From contig CAVXLJ010000030.1 in the NCBI GenBank assembly GCA_963762605.1, positions 4,490 to 68,489 on the forward strand: DNA of 64,000 nucleotides, given 5' to 3'. Origin of the DNA: CAVSRC01 sp963762605. GTDB lineage: Bacteria > Pseudomonadota > Alphaproteobacteria > Rhizobiales > Kaistiaceae. The notes under the pieces are model-generated. The model did not search any database, was not told where the DNA came from, and was given only the letters and a program-made list of their open reading frames with translations. Of the stretch, positions 42,728 through 52,432 are shown in pieces (the stretch's first letter is position 1; every line of letters starts with the position of its first letter). Both the position numbers and the translations under genes were made by a program.

Positions 42728-44239
42728 CTAGCCGTTAGGCGCGTCACTCCGGCGGGAGGTCACGTAGCCAGATTTGAATGCCTCGTATCCCTCGGAATAG
42801 ACACCGCGGTTCTGTGGATTCGGCTCGATTTCGCTGCCGATGGCCAGCATTGCGCCGGCCGCCTGTTCATGAGTGTCGTAATACCCCACGCCGACGGCGG
42901 CGTTCATCGCGGCGCCGAGGGCGCCGAGCTCGGTCGCCCGCGGTACGCGCAACGGTGTCCCCAGGATATCTGCCAATATCTGGAGCCACAGCGGATTGCG
43001 CACGATGCCGCCTGAAATCCGCACGTCCTCGATCGCGACGCCCTGCGACGCCAGTACTTCGCGATGGACCTCGAAGCAGTCGCGCAGCTCGTAGGCAACG
43101 CCCTCCATGACCGAGCGTGCGAAGTCCGGCAATCCACACTGCAGATGCAATCCCAGGAACGCACCGCGTGCCAGCGCGTCATAATGCGGAGAACGGGACC
43201 CGGCGAGGTAGGGCAGGAACACCAGCCCGTGCGATCCGGGCGGTGATTCGCCGGAATCCGCCATGAGCTGCGCGTAGCGCTCGGATTCAGGCAGGTTCCT
43301 GTACATGGCGCCGGTGAACCAGCGGACGGCCTCGCCGGAGGTATTGGTGGCCGTAACCAGACACCAGTGATTGGGAACCGGATGCTGGAATAGCAGACAG
43401 CGCCGCTTTTCATCGGCCACGAACGCGGATGAGGCCGACGTCAGCACGCCGGCCGTGCCCACCGTGATGCCAAGCTGGCCGGGCCGCACGACGCCAAGGC
43501 CCAGCGCCATGGAAACGCCGTCCCCGGCACCGGCAATCACGGGAAGCCGCGTACCGGCGGGCAGGCCGATCTCACGGACCACGTCGTCGCGGACAAAGCC
43601 CGTCATCTGGCTCGATGCGACGAGATCCGGCAGGACGTGCAGAGGCAGACCCAGCTCCTCGGCGATCTCGCGATTCCATTCGGCGGTTCGACAGTCCAGC
43701 AGCAGGGTCCCCGATGCGTCGGTCAGATCGGTCTGGATGTTTCCGGTCAGCCTGAATCGAATGTAGTCCTTGGGCAGCATGACCTTGTCGATGCGCCGGA
43801 AATTCTCGGGCTCGTTCTCCTTCACCCAGAGCAAAGGCAGTACCGTCTGCGAGGGCGAGATAGCGGTGCCGGTCGCCTCGAAGATCGCCTGCTCGAGCGG
43901 ACTTTCCTTTATCCGATTCAGTTGGGGCAGGGTGCGCTGATCGAGCCAGCTCAGCGTCGGGCGAACGGCGCGCCCGTCACGATCCAGCATGACCGCCATC
44001 ATCATGACGCCGCACAGGCTGATGGCTTCAAGCTGAGAGGCATCGAACTGCCGCACGGTCTCGGCCAACACCGCGCGCGTCAGCTCCCACCATCTTTCCG
44101 GATCGACTTCCAGCCAGTCGTCTCGCGGTGAATCGAAATCGTAGCTGCGCTCCGCTTGGGCCTTGACGACACCCAGATGATCGACGGCGGCGCACTTGAC
44201 GCTGGACGAGCCCAGATCGATGCCGATGAACAGAGCCAC
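42728..44239 (-). CDS. FGGY-family carbohydrate kinase, xylulokinase-like
   Basis: Sugar kinase of 503 residues. Phosphate-binding GIDLGSSSVKCAAVD is at the N-terminus; the catalytic Asp and second phosphate loop are in VIAGAGDGVSMALGLG and LGITVGTAGVL (about 237-265). The adenosine motif is GGIVRNPLWLQILADILG. The closest look is XylB, but rhizobial rhamnose and erythritol kinases are related. It is the last gene of the 50043-42728 operon with a RhaD-like aldolase fusion, which would cleave the phosphorylated ketose. Confidence 0.9.
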   Translation of the reverse strand: MALFIGIDLGSSSVKCAAVDHLGVVKAQAERSYDFDSPRDDWLEVDPERWWELTRAVLAETVRQFDASQLEAISLCGVMMMAVMLDRDGRAVRPTLSWLDQRTLPQLNRIKESPLEQAIFEATGTAISPSQTVLPLLWVKENEPENFRRIDKVMLPKDYIRFRLTGNIQTDLTDASGTLLLDCRTAEWNREIAEELGLPLHVLPDLVASSQMTGFVRDDVVREIGLPAGTRLPVIAGAGDGVSMALGLGVVRPGQLGITVGTAGVLTSASSAFVADEKRRCLLFQHPVPNHWCLVTATNTSGEAVRWFTGAMYRNLPESERYAQLMADSGESPPGSHGLVFLPYLAGSRSPHYDALARGAFLGLHLQCGLPDFARSVMEGVAYELRDCFEVHREVLASQGVAIEDVRISGGIVRNPLWLQILADILGTPLRVPRATELGALGAAMNAAVGVGYYDTHEQAAGAMLAIGSEIEPNPQNRGVYSEGYEAFKSGYVTSRRSDAPNG

Positions 44240-44278
44240 GAACGTCGTCCTCTCTGGCCCGTCGCCGACCTCACTCCA

Positions 44279-45271
44279 TCAGTGCCGACGGCGGCGGTTC
44301 ATGTCGATGGCCACGGCGGTGAAGATCACCAGGCCCTGAACGAGCTGAGTGAAATACGGGGACACGTTGAGCAGGTTCAGAGCGTTCTGGATCAGCGCCA
44401 GGATCGCCACGCCGATCAGCGTGCCCCAGACGCCGCCCTTGCCGCCGGTCAGGCTGGTGCCGCCGATGACCACGGCGGCGATCGTATCCAGTTCCAGGCC
44501 GGTGCCGATGACGGTCGGCGCAGAATCGAGCCGCGAGATCAGGATCAGCCCGCCGAACGCCGCCAGCATCCCGGAGAGCACGTAGACGGCGATCTTGATG
44601 CGCTCGACCTGGATGCCGACGATACGCGCGGCCCGCTCATTGCCGCCGACCGAGTAGACCTTGCGGCCGAACGATGTCTGGCCGAGGCTGATGCTTGCCA
44701 GGATATAGAGAAGCACCAAGAGGACGATGGGGACCGGGATCGGCCCGATAGAGCCGCGTCCGAGGTAGCCGACCGCATCACCCAGGCCGAAGACGGTCAC
44801 TCCGTGGCTGTAGATGAGCTGGACGCCCTTGGCGATGCTGAGCATCGCCAGCGTGGCGATGAGCGGCGGCACGCGCAACAGGGTGATGGCGAGGCCGTTT
44901 ATCAGCCCGATCGCGAATCCGATGCCGAGTCCGACCACGACCACCACGATGAACGGGCTGCCGTTCTTGGCGAAGGTCGCGGCGATCACCGCGGAAAGCC
45001 CCATCGTCGAGCCGACCGACAGGTCGATGCCGCCCGACAGCATCACATAGGTCATGCCGATCGAGACGATGCCGATCACCGACATGGTCAAGACGACATT
45101 GATCAGGTTGGGGACGGTGAGGAAATAGGGCGACAGCGCCGTCAGCACGGCGGAAATCCCCAGCATGATGATCAGCAGCCCGGCTTCCTCCGGCAGCCTG
45201 CCGAGGAAAGCGAGCACCGACGCCGTGCTGTCGAAGAGTGTCTTGTCTGAGTTCGCGGTGTTGGGGTTCAT
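44279..45271 (-). CDS. Ribose-type ABC transporter permease
   Basis: RbsC-like permease of 330 residues with 8-10 hydrophobic segments. Motifs are MLSGGIDLSVGSTMGL, GRKVYSVGGNERAARIVGI and IGGTSLTGGKGGVWGTLIG. It begins five bases after the ATPase stop and ends 39 bases before the kinase. Part of the transporter with genes at 45277 and 46907. Confidence 0.95.
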   Translation of the reverse strand: MNPNTANSDKTLFDSTASVLAFLGRLPEEAGLLIIMLGISAVLTALSPYFLTVPNLINVVLTMSVIGIVSIGMTYVMLSGGIDLSVGSTMGLSAVIAATFAKNGSPFIVVVVVGLGIGFAIGLINGLAITLLRVPPLIATLAMLSIAKGVQLIYSHGVTVFGLGDAVGYLGRGSIGPIPVPIVLLVLLYILASISLGQTSFGRKVYSVGGNERAARIVGIQVERIKIAVYVLSGMLAAFGGLILISRLDSAPTVIGTGLELDTIAAVVIGGTSLTGGKGGVWGTLIGVAILALIQNALNLLNVSPYFTQLVQGLVIFTAVAIDMNRRRRH

Positions 45272-45276
45272 GCCGA

Positions 45277-46794
45277 TCAGGCGCCCTTTTGTTCAAGCGC
45301 TGCGCTTTCCGTCACGAAGGAGAGGAGCTCGGTTCGGGTCAATTCACCGCGCGTGAATTCCCGGTTCATCCTGCCGTCCCGCATGACGATGATGCGATCG
45401 CTAAGGTCATAGACTTCGTCGGATTCGGAGGAGATGAGCAGAATCGCGGTGCCCTCTCCCGAAAGCTTTTCCAGAATGCGGTAGAACTCGCGCTTGGCGC
45501 CGACATCGATGCCGCGCGTCGGCTCGTCCAGGATCAGCACCTTGGGATTCCTGAGCAGCCACTTGCCGAGCACGACCTTCTGCTGGTTGCCGCCACTCAG
45601 GTACATAATCAGTTGCGACAGACCCGCCGACTTGACGCCGAGATCGGCGACGACGCGCTGGACCCGCTCCTGCTGCTGCTTGTGGTCGAGGATGCCCAGC
45701 CAGTTGCTGAGCTGATCGAAGATCGTGACGGAGAGGTTCTCGCGCACCGACATCAGCGCAAAGATGCCGTCGACGAGGCGGCTCTCGGTGACGAAGCCGA
45801 GGCCGGCGTGGATCGCATCGATCGGGTTGCGGATGCGCGCCTCGCGTCCTTTGACGACGATGCGCCCCTTGTCGATGGGCAAGAGGCCGAACAGCGCCTC
45901 GGCGAGTTCGGTCTTGCCGGCGCCGAGAAGCCCGCAGACGCCGACGATTTCGCCGCGCCGTATGTCGAAGCTGATGTCGTGGAGAACGTTCTTCTGGCAC
46001 AGGCCCTGGACCGACATGATGGTTTCGGCATGGGCCTCGCGGGGCTCGATGTTCACCGATTCGACGTCGCGGCCGATCATCTGCTGGATGAGCGCCGCCT
46101 TGCTCAAGGCGCTCACCTCATGGGTACCGACCTTGCGGCCGTCCTTCATCACGGTGACGCGGTCGCAGATCTCCATTACCTCATCGAGGAAATGGGACAC
46201 GTAGATGATCGACACGCCCTGACTCTTGAGCGAGGCCATGAGGCTGAAGAGCGCCTGCTTTTCGGTATCGGTGAGCGACGACGTCGGCTCGTCCATGATG
46301 AGGATCTGCACCGACTTTGACACGGCACGCATGATTTCGACCATCTGCGCCTCGGCGAGGCGGAGATCGCGGACCCGTGCGCGCGGATCGATCTTGAGGT
46401 TCAGGCGGGTCAGCAACTGCGCGGTGCGGCGCGTCGCTTCGGCCTTGTCGATCAGGCCCCAGCGGTTCCTGAGCATGTCCCCGGGAAATATGTTCTCGAC
46501 GACCGACAGGTCCGGGAACAGCGTCGGCTCCTGATGGATGAACGACATGCCCAATGCGGCGGCCTCGCCCGGGCCGCCGATCGTGCACGGCACGCCGTTC
46601 ACGCGGATCTGTCCGTCATTGGGACGCAGGACGCCGTTGAGGACGTTGATGAGCGTCGACTTGCCTGCGCCATTCTCGCCGACCAGGCCGTGAACCTCGC
46701 CGCGTCTCACCTGCATGTCGACCTGACTGAGCGCGATGACGCCGGGGAACGCCTTCGATACGTTGCTCAGATCCAAGATAATGTCAGACGGCAT
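45277..46794 (-). CDS. Sugar ABC transporter ATP-binding protein, two-domain
   Basis: RbsA-like ATPase of about 505 residues. Domain 1: Walker A GENGAGKST, signature region LRLAEAQMVEIMRAV (divergent), Walker B ILIMDEPTSSL. Domain 2: Walker A GLLGAGKTEL, signature LSGGNQQKVVLGKW, Walker B VLILDEPTRGID. I start at ATG 46794; an upstream ATG at 46848 would add 18 residues not expected in the family. Confidence 0.94.
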   Translation of the reverse strand: MPSDIILDLSNVSKAFPGVIALSQVDMQVRRGEVHGLVGENGAGKSTLINVLNGVLRPNDGQIRVNGVPCTIGGPGEAAALGMSFIHQEPTLFPDLSVVENIFPGDMLRNRWGLIDKAEATRRTAQLLTRLNLKIDPRARVRDLRLAEAQMVEIMRAVSKSVQILIMDEPTSSLTDTEKQALFSLMASLKSQGVSIIYVSHFLDEVMEICDRVTVMKDGRKVGTHEVSALSKAALIQQMIGRDVESVNIEPREAHAETIMSVQGLCQKNVLHDISFDIRRGEIVGVCGLLGAGKTELAEALFGLLPIDKGRIVVKGREARIRNPIDAIHAGLGFVTESRLVDGIFALMSVRENLSVTIFDQLSNWLGILDHKQQQERVQRVVADLGVKSAGLSQLIMYLSGGNQQKVVLGKWLLRNPKVLILDEPTRGIDVGAKREFYRILEKLSGEGTAILLISSESDEVYDLSDRIIVMRDGRMNREFTRGELTRTELLSFVTESAALEQKGA

Positions 46795-46906
46795 CGGTCC
46801 ACCGACCCAGAGAATTTTGCCGCTAATGCCGGAGCCGACAACGATCACGACTGATCGTGAGCATGGCGGTCTCCGGCCTTAGCGTTCACCCAATCGCGCG
46901 TCCTGT

Positions 46907-47908
46907 CTACTGGACGATGTCGTGACTGAAGGCGGTATCGCCCCACAGGTGCTTGAACTTGGCGATGTTGTCAGGCGTGACCAGATCGCCACCGAAATAG
47001 AGACCCTTCGGAATGCTGTCGCCCTGTCCCTTGAGGACGTAGTCGATGGCCCGCGCGGTCCACTCGCCCTGAATGTAGGGATACTGCGAGAAGGAAGCGT
47101 CGGTGGTGCCGTCCCTGACCTGGCTCAGCGTCTCGCTGTTGCCGTCAACGCCCATGATGTAGATGTGCTTGGGATCGTTGGCCGGTACGAGCAGGTTCAT
47201 CTCCTTGAGGGCTGCGATGGCGCCGGAATTGGTCAGGTCGGTGACCGAGTAGATCACGTTGATGTCGGGATGCGACTGCATGTAGGTCTTGACCGTCGAC
47301 AGGGCCTTGCCGGCGTCGACGTTGACGTCGGGCGTGCCGACCAGCGTGAAGTTGGAATCATTGGCGAAGGCGCTGAGGAAGCCGCTCAGGCGGTCGATGA
47401 AAGGCACGACGCTGACCGGGCCGTACAGAACCAGAGCCTTGATCGGCTTTCCGGCGAGCTTCTCCTTGACGTAGAGGCCGAGCGTCTTGCCGGCGACCAC
47501 GTTGTCGGTGACCAGCAGGCTGGTGACATCGGCATGGATGTCGCGGTCGATGGCGAAGAAGGGATGCCCGGCGGCCATATATTGCGTGATCGCCGGCTTG
47601 AGGGCGTCGGCATCCGCGGCGATTGCCGCGGCACCGGCGACGTTGGTCACCCGGTAGTTGTCGATATGGGCTACTTGGCGCTCGACCGAATTGTCGGCGT
47701 TGTTGATGATCACCTTATAGCCGAGCCGTTCGCCTTCATCCTTGAAGCCGTTGGCCGCCGCCCAATAGAAGGGGGCGGACGCAAACGGGAGGGTCAGGGC
47801 GATGGTCTTCTGTGCCTCCTGCGCCGTCGCCAACGGCGGCGAGAATGCGGTTGCGAGCGCCACCAGTGGTGCTGCGATTGCCGCCAATCCAAATTTGTTC
47901 ATGTTCAT
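46907..47908 (-). CDS. Periplasmic sugar-binding protein, ribose type
   Basis: 333 residues with signal peptide (AAIAAPLVALATAFSPPLATA) and Peripla_BP_4 fold (TIALTLPFASAPFYWAAANG; FFAIDRDIHADVTSLLVTDN; VIYSVTDLTNSGAIAALKEM). ATG 47908 has GGAGGAGACG directly upstream. Lies between the aldolase fusion and the ATPase gene. The ligand is probably the deoxysugar or pentose handled by the kinase and aldolase. Confidence 0.94.
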   Translation of the reverse strand: MNMNKFGLAAIAAPLVALATAFSPPLATAQEAQKTIALTLPFASAPFYWAAANGFKDEGERLGYKVIINNADNSVERQVAHIDNYRVTNVAGAAAIAADADALKPAITQYMAAGHPFFAIDRDIHADVTSLLVTDNVVAGKTLGLYVKEKLAGKPIKALVLYGPVSVVPFIDRLSGFLSAFANDSNFTLVGTPDVNVDAGKALSTVKTYMQSHPDINVIYSVTDLTNSGAIAALKEMNLLVPANDPKHIYIMGVDGNSETLSQVRDGTTDASFSQYPYIQGEWTARAIDYVLKGQGDSIPKGLYFGGDLVTPDNIAKFKHLWGDTAFSHDIVQ

Positions 47909-47988
47909 CGTCTCCTCCGGTTTTCCGCTGGCTCAGGTTAAGTCGTCCTGTTGGTCGCTTTCACGTTCCAGCGAATTCTTCATTTCTC

Positions 47989-50043
47989 TCAGCGCAAGGC
48001 CGCGGCGATGTTGCCGCCGTCGACCGTCGTGATGCCGCCCGTTGTGCGCTCCGCCAGCGCCTGATGCAGAAAGGCCTGCGCGACGTCGCTGGCGCGGACC
48101 TCCAGATGCAGGAGATTGCCGGCCATGTAGTCTTCGGCCGTGACGCCGCGGCTCTGCGAGCGCTTGGCGATCATGCTGTCGCTGAGCAGCCCCGAGCGGA
48201 TTCGATCGGCATTGACCGCGCCGACGCGGATGTTGTCGGCGCCGTGTTCGAGCGCGTATTGGCGCGAAAGCAACAGGGTTGCCGCCTTGGGCAGGCCGTA
48301 GGCACCGAAATTCGCGCCCGGATTGACCGCCTGCTTGCTTACGTTGAACAGCAGCACGCCGCCGGTGCGCTGTTGCCGCATGATTCTGACGGCATGGCGT
48401 GCGACGGTCTGATGAGCGAAGAAATTGAGCTCGAAGCTCTTTCGCAGGATCGCGTCGTCGAGCGTCGCGATCGCCCCTTGCCAGGCGGCGCCCGCATTCG
48501 AGATGACGATGTCGACCCCGCCGAAGGCGGCGATGACGCTGTCAAACATGTCGGCAACCGACGATGGATCGCTGACGTCGCAGTGGAGGCCGATGGCATC
48601 GTTGCCGATCCGCGCGACGGCTGCCTCGGTTGCCGCGTCGTCGAGGTCGGCCAGGGCGACATGCGCGCCGGCGCGGGCGAATTCGGCGGCGGTTGCCGCG
48701 CCGATGGCGCCGCCGCCGCCGGTGATGAGGACCACCTGCCCGGTCAACGGCAACGTCTTCGCGTTTGCGAGCTTGGCCTGCTCGAGCGGCCAATACTCAA
48801 GCTCGAACAGGTCGCTGCGGCTGACGGGCTCGAAGATGCCGACCTTCTGCGCGTCGCGCACCGTCTCGATCCACATTTCACCGAGATCGGCGGCGATGCG
48901 CGCATCCTTCACGGTACGGCCGTGCCCGAAGAGGCCGACCCCTGTCACCAGCGTCAAGCGCGGCATTGGATCGAGCATGGTCCGGGGGCTTGTGCAGTTC
49001 ACCGCATTGGCTTCGAAATAGGCCTCGTAGCTCGAGACAAACACCGTGACATGGGCATCGATGACGTCGCGATAGCCAGCAAGATCGTCACTGCGGGGCG
49101 CCGGAAGAGCCATTGGACCGGTCTTGATACGGATCGAAAGATCCGGCGTGGAGACGCCCGCCAGGACCAGTTGCGGAAGATCGGCGCGGTTAACGAAATC
49201 GAGGATGCCAGGATCGACGCGGAATTCGCTGATCATCCTGTTGAAGCGGCCTTCGCCGCAGTCCTGCGCGACAGCGCCGCGCAGCATCGGCGCGATGTCG
49301 ATGGCGCTCGCCAGATGCTCGGGCAACGCCGCCTTGGCGACGGGAGCAACGGGAAGGCTGCGGATGTAGTCCTCGGCCAGCGAAACGAAATGGATGAGGC
49401 GGTCGTAGGATTGCCGCGCGGTCTCACCAAAGGTGACGATGCCGTGCTTGTCGAGGATCAGCCCCTCGACGTCGGGGTCTTGGTCAAAAATCTCCGCTGC
49501 CTGTTTGGCTAGGTCGAAACCGGGCCTCACATAGTCGACGAAGCCGAGCCTGGTGCCGAATACCTCATCGCAGATCTCGCGGCTGTTCGCCTGGTCGACG
49601 AGGGACAATACGGCCGTCGAATGCGTATGATCGACGAACTTGTGGGGCAGGAACGCATGCAGAAGCGTTTCGACCGATGGATTGGGCGCGCCCGGATCGA
49701 TCAAATTGGATCGCAGCAGGGCGACTATGCCCTCGTCGGATAAACTGCCGCGACGACGTGCCTTGAGCAGCGGCACACGTTTGACGGCCGGCAGGCCGGC
49801 GGGCTCGATGGTTGCCATGTCCCACCCGCTGCCTTTGACGCACAGGACCTCCCATTGGTCCCCAAACAAGTCCGCCACGCTGGTCTTGACCGAGGTGTTG
49901 CCGCCGCCGTGCAGCACAAGGCGCGGCTCGCCGCCCAACAGCCGCGTCGTATAGGTGCGCAGAACCAGATCTTCGCTCAGGCCGTCTTTGGCGCAGCGCC
50001 GCACCATTTCGGCGGCATCCTGGTCATTCCAAAGGTTTCTCAT
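47989..50043 (-). CDS. Bifunctional class II aldolase / short-chain dehydrogenase (rhizobial RhaD type)
   Basis: Fusion enzyme of 684 residues. The N-terminal ~420 residues are an aldolase/adducin domain with LVLHGGGNTSVK, KGSGWDMATIEPAGLP, the zinc His pair in FVDHTHSTAV and another His in LDKHGIVTFG. The C-terminal ~240 residues are an SDR with TGGGGAIG, SNAG, Tyr and Lys in AYGLPKAA, and a VDGGN end. This architecture is that of bifunctional rhamnulose-1-phosphate aldolase/L-lactaldehyde dehydrogenase (TIGR02632-like). Cleavage gives dihydroxyacetone phosphate plus an aldehyde that the SDR domain oxidises or reduces. ATG 50043 follows GGAG. First gene of the operon. Confidence 0.9.
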   Translation of the reverse strand: MRNLWNDQDAAEMVRRCAKDGLSEDLVLRTYTTRLLGGEPRLVLHGGGNTSVKTSVADLFGDQWEVLCVKGSGWDMATIEPAGLPAVKRVPLLKARRRGSLSDEGIVALLRSNLIDPGAPNPSVETLLHAFLPHKFVDHTHSTAVLSLVDQANSREICDEVFGTRLGFVDYVRPGFDLAKQAAEIFDQDPDVEGLILDKHGIVTFGETARQSYDRLIHFVSLAEDYIRSLPVAPVAKAALPEHLASAIDIAPMLRGAVAQDCGEGRFNRMISEFRVDPGILDFVNRADLPQLVLAGVSTPDLSIRIKTGPMALPAPRSDDLAGYRDVIDAHVTVFVSSYEAYFEANAVNCTSPRTMLDPMPRLTLVTGVGLFGHGRTVKDARIAADLGEMWIETVRDAQKVGIFEPVSRSDLFELEYWPLEQAKLANAKTLPLTGQVVLITGGGGAIGAATAAEFARAGAHVALADLDDAATEAAVARIGNDAIGLHCDVSDPSSVADMFDSVIAAFGGVDIVISNAGAAWQGAIATLDDAILRKSFELNFFAHQTVARHAVRIMRQQRTGGVLLFNVSKQAVNPGANFGAYGLPKAATLLLSRQYALEHGADNIRVGAVNADRIRSGLLSDSMIAKRSQSRGVTAEDYMAGNLLHLEVRASDVAQAFLHQALAERTTGGITTVDGGNIAAALR

Positions 50044-50409
50044 ACTCCGACTTCCGAAGCGCAAGACGAATGCGGTGGTTGGGGCGAGCCAGTCACTCTG
50101 GTCCGCTTCGACGTTTGCGCTCGGTGTCCCCCTCCCTTTCCTCAGACCCTGCGATAGACGCCTCACAGCGTATCGGGGTCCTGATTTCCCTCTTCAGCCT
50201 CACCCGGTCTCGTTCATTTTTCACATCTAGACGACCAATTTTATCACATGTCAACAGAATTTGCCGAAATAAGAAGCAGGGAGCCGCGCAATTTCGCCTT
50301 CGGTCGGACATTTGTGAGGATTCTTGTGAAAAATTATCGACACGGGCCGGCCGTCGTGTTAGCCATGCCCTAACTCACTGACACCCCGGTTGACCAAACG
50401 AGCGAAGAC
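50044..50409. promoter_or_regulatory. Divergent promoter region with TTGTGA/TCACA repeats
   Basis: 366 gene-free bases between the aldolase fusion (minus) and the DeoR gene (plus), distinctly AT-rich at 50165-50345. Related short elements occur: ATTTTTCACAT (50216-50226), TTATCACATG (50241-50250), TTTGTGAGGAT (50311-50321) and TTGTGAAAAAT (50324-50334). The last two are tandem and in inverse orientation to the first two. Such repeated sites suit a DeoR-family repressor; binding is inferred. Confidence 0.4.
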
Positions 50410-51207
50410 ATGGCCGGAACACGGCAGGAGCAGATCCTGGAATGGCTGGAGCGCGTGGGCGTCGGCTCCTATCAGGAACTCGCCGGTCTGCTTGATGTTT
50501 CCACGATGACGGTGCGGCGGGAGGTGGACGACCTGAACAACCGCGGTCTCGTGATCAAGACCCTTGGCGGGGTACAGCGCGCCAACGCGCCCAGCTATCT
50601 CATGGAAACGGCGATCCACGGCCGCATGGCCAAACAACGGCTTGAGAAACAGGCCATTGCCAAGGCTGCCGTCGCACTGATCCGCGATCGGCAGACCCTT
50701 TTCATCGACGGCAGCACCACCTGCTTGGAACTCGCCAGACTGGTTGCGCGCCGGATGCGCGGCTTGACCATCATTACCAATTCGGCACTCACCAGCATGG
50801 AGATCGGCCGCAACCGCAACAACACCGTCATCGGTACGGGCGGCGAGTTCGATCCCGACAGCTGCTGCTATGTCGGCACGAACGCGGAGGATGCTGCGGA
50901 ACGATTCTACGTTGATATCGCCTTCATCTCGACGATGGGCTTTCTGCCCTCCGAAGGTACTTTCGAATCGACGGTCGCCAATTTCCGCGTCAAGCAGATC
51001 CTCACCCGGCACAGCAAGCGAGTTGTTCTCCTGATCGATCATTCAAAATTCGGACAGCGGGCGCTTGCTCGCGTCCTCGATGCCAATGAAATCGATTGTG
51101 TGGTGACCGACGACGCAACGACGAAAGACTGCCTGTCTCAGCTGGACGACAGCGGCACCGAATACCTCGTCGCGCCGATCGAGGGCGGCAATACCAATGT
51201 CGCTTGA
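50410..51207 (+). CDS. DeoR-family transcriptional regulator
   Basis: Repressor of 265 residues. The N-terminal HTH is QEQILEWLERVGVGSYQELAGLLDVSTMTVRREVDDLNN, with the DeoR signature STMTVRREVDDL (about residues 31-42). The C-terminal DeoRC sensor domain binds a phosphosugar (FIDGSTTCLELARLV; NSALTSMEIGR; VLLIDHSKFGQ). It is divergent from the aldolase-transporter-kinase operon and co-transcribed with the class II aldolase homologue, so it probably controls both. Confidence 0.93.
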   Translation: MAGTRQEQILEWLERVGVGSYQELAGLLDVSTMTVRREVDDLNNRGLVIKTLGGVQRANAPSYLMETAIHGRMAKQRLEKQAIAKAAVALIRDRQTLFIDGSTTCLELARLVARRMRGLTIITNSALTSMEIGRNRNNTVIGTGGEFDPDSCCYVGTNAEDAAERFYVDIAFISTMGFLPSEGTFESTVANFRVKQILTRHSKRVVLLIDHSKFGQRALARVLDANEIDCVVTDDATTKDCLSQLDDSGTEYLVAPIEGGNTNVA

Positions 51208-52081
51208 GCCGGTTTCGGAAATGATGCGCCATGCCCGATCGCATCACTATGCGGTCGGCTATTTCGAGAGTTGGAGCATCGATTCCCTCTGTGGCGTCAT
51301 CGATGCCGCCGAGCAAACCAGATCGCCGGTCATCATCGGATTCAACGGCGAGTTCCTCAGTCACGCCGGTCGCTTCGAGACCGAGCGACTGGCGCTCTAT
51401 GGCGCGCTCGGAAGAGCGGCTGCCGCGTCGGCAAGCGTTCCGTGCGGCTTGGTCTTCAATGAATGCGCGCGGGATGAGTGGACGCGAGACGCCATTAAAC
51501 TGGGATTCAATCTGGTGATGCCAGCCGACCCGGACGCGGCGCCGGGGGATTATGCGGAGCGGGTTTCGGATATTACCCGGTTTGCCCACGCCAATTCGGT
51601 CGACGTCGAGGCGGAGGTCGGCAGGCTGCCTTCGGGTCTTCCGGGCGCAAACCCTGCCGGCAGCAAGACCAGCGCTGAAGGCGCGCGGGTCTTCGTCGCC
51701 GAGACCGGGATCGATTTGCTGGCGGTAAGCGTTGGCAACGTGCACGTCGCGCTTGACGGAACCCATCACCTCGACCTTGCGCGGCTTGCCGAGGTCCACG
51801 CCGCAGTCGATGTGCCGCTTGTCCTGCATGGCGGCACCGGGATTGCGCCGGACCATCTCGTGAAGGCGATTTCGCTTGGCGTCACCAAGGTGAACTACGG
51901 CACCGGCATTAAGCAGCGCTACCTCGAGGCAGTGCGCCGCGCCGTCAACAGCAATGACCCCAACCCGCATGCTCTGATCGGGCTCGGCGGTCCGCAGGAC
52001 GCGCAGGTCGTCGGCCGCAGGGCGGTACGCGAGGCGGTGCTCGAACGGCTGCCAGTGCTCAACTCGGTAGGAATGGCTTGA
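51197..52081 (+). CDS. Class II aldolase-fold protein with altered zinc site
   Basis: 294-residue homologue of class II ketose-bisphosphate aldolases (Fba/GatY/KbaY). The later zinc His residues are kept: His183 in SVGNVHVALDG and His211 in VLHGGTGI. The usual HLDHG near residue 88, which supplies the catalytic Asp and the first zinc His, reads VFNECAR (Asn88, Glu89). TKVNYGTGIK is typical of the family. The gene overlaps the DeoR end by 11 bases. Activity on an unusual substrate, or a changed reaction, is plausible; a standard aldolase mechanism would be impaired. Confidence 0.85.
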   Translation: MSLEPVSEMMRHARSHHYAVGYFESWSIDSLCGVIDAAEQTRSPVIIGFNGEFLSHAGRFETERLALYGALGRAAAASASVPCGLVFNECARDEWTRDAIKLGFNLVMPADPDAAPGDYAERVSDITRFAHANSVDVEAEVGRLPSGLPGANPAGSKTSAEGARVFVAETGIDLLAVSVGNVHVALDGTHHLDLARLAEVHAAVDVPLVLHGGTGIAPDHLVKAISLGVTKVNYGTGIKQRYLEAVRRAVNSNDPNPHALIGLGGPQDAQVVGRRAVREAVLERLPVLNSVGMA

Positions 52082-52186
52082 CCATGTCGCGGATCGGACT
52101 CGCCGAAGGCACTGCCGATAGCAGGTCAACGACCGCGAAGCGGGGCCCGTTGTTCTCGTTCATGCGGTCGAGGTGAGGGAACTGTA

Positions 52187-52432
52187 ATGCAAGTGAAGAT
52201 GAAGATGCCTGACTTGTCGACGACGGAGGGCACCGAGATCGCCATTCTCAAATGGATCGCCGGCGTAGGTGATCCGGTGGAGCGCGGACAGATCATTCTC
52301 GAGGTGGAAACCGACAAGGCGGTGCAGGAGATCGAGGCCATCGCCAACGGGGCTCTCGCTGCACAGCTGGTTGGCCCCGGAGACAAGGTCCCCGTGGGAG
52401 AATTTATCGCAATCATCGAGGTAACGAAATGA
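52187..52432 (+). CDS. Stand-alone lipoyl-domain protein
   Basis: 81-residue protein made of one biotinyl/lipoyl hammerhead domain (MKMPDLSTTEGTEIAILKW). The modification Lys is in VETDKAVQEIEA at about residue 44. It equals the first domain of an E2 acyltransferase but has no subunit-binding or catalytic domain. It overlaps the E1 alpha gene by four bases (ATGA), so it is clearly its partner. It likely carries the acyl group made by the E1 below; which protein accepts it is unknown. Confidence 0.92.
   Translation: MQVKMKMPDLSTTEGTEIAILKWIAGVGDPVERGQIILEVETDKAVQEIEAIANGALAAQLVGPGDKVPVGEFIAIIEVTK

Noticed and set aside
47812..49512. 566-codon plus-strand open frame opposite the aldolase/dehydrogenase fusion
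   Set aside because: Antisense shadow of the fusion gene, with no motif of its own.
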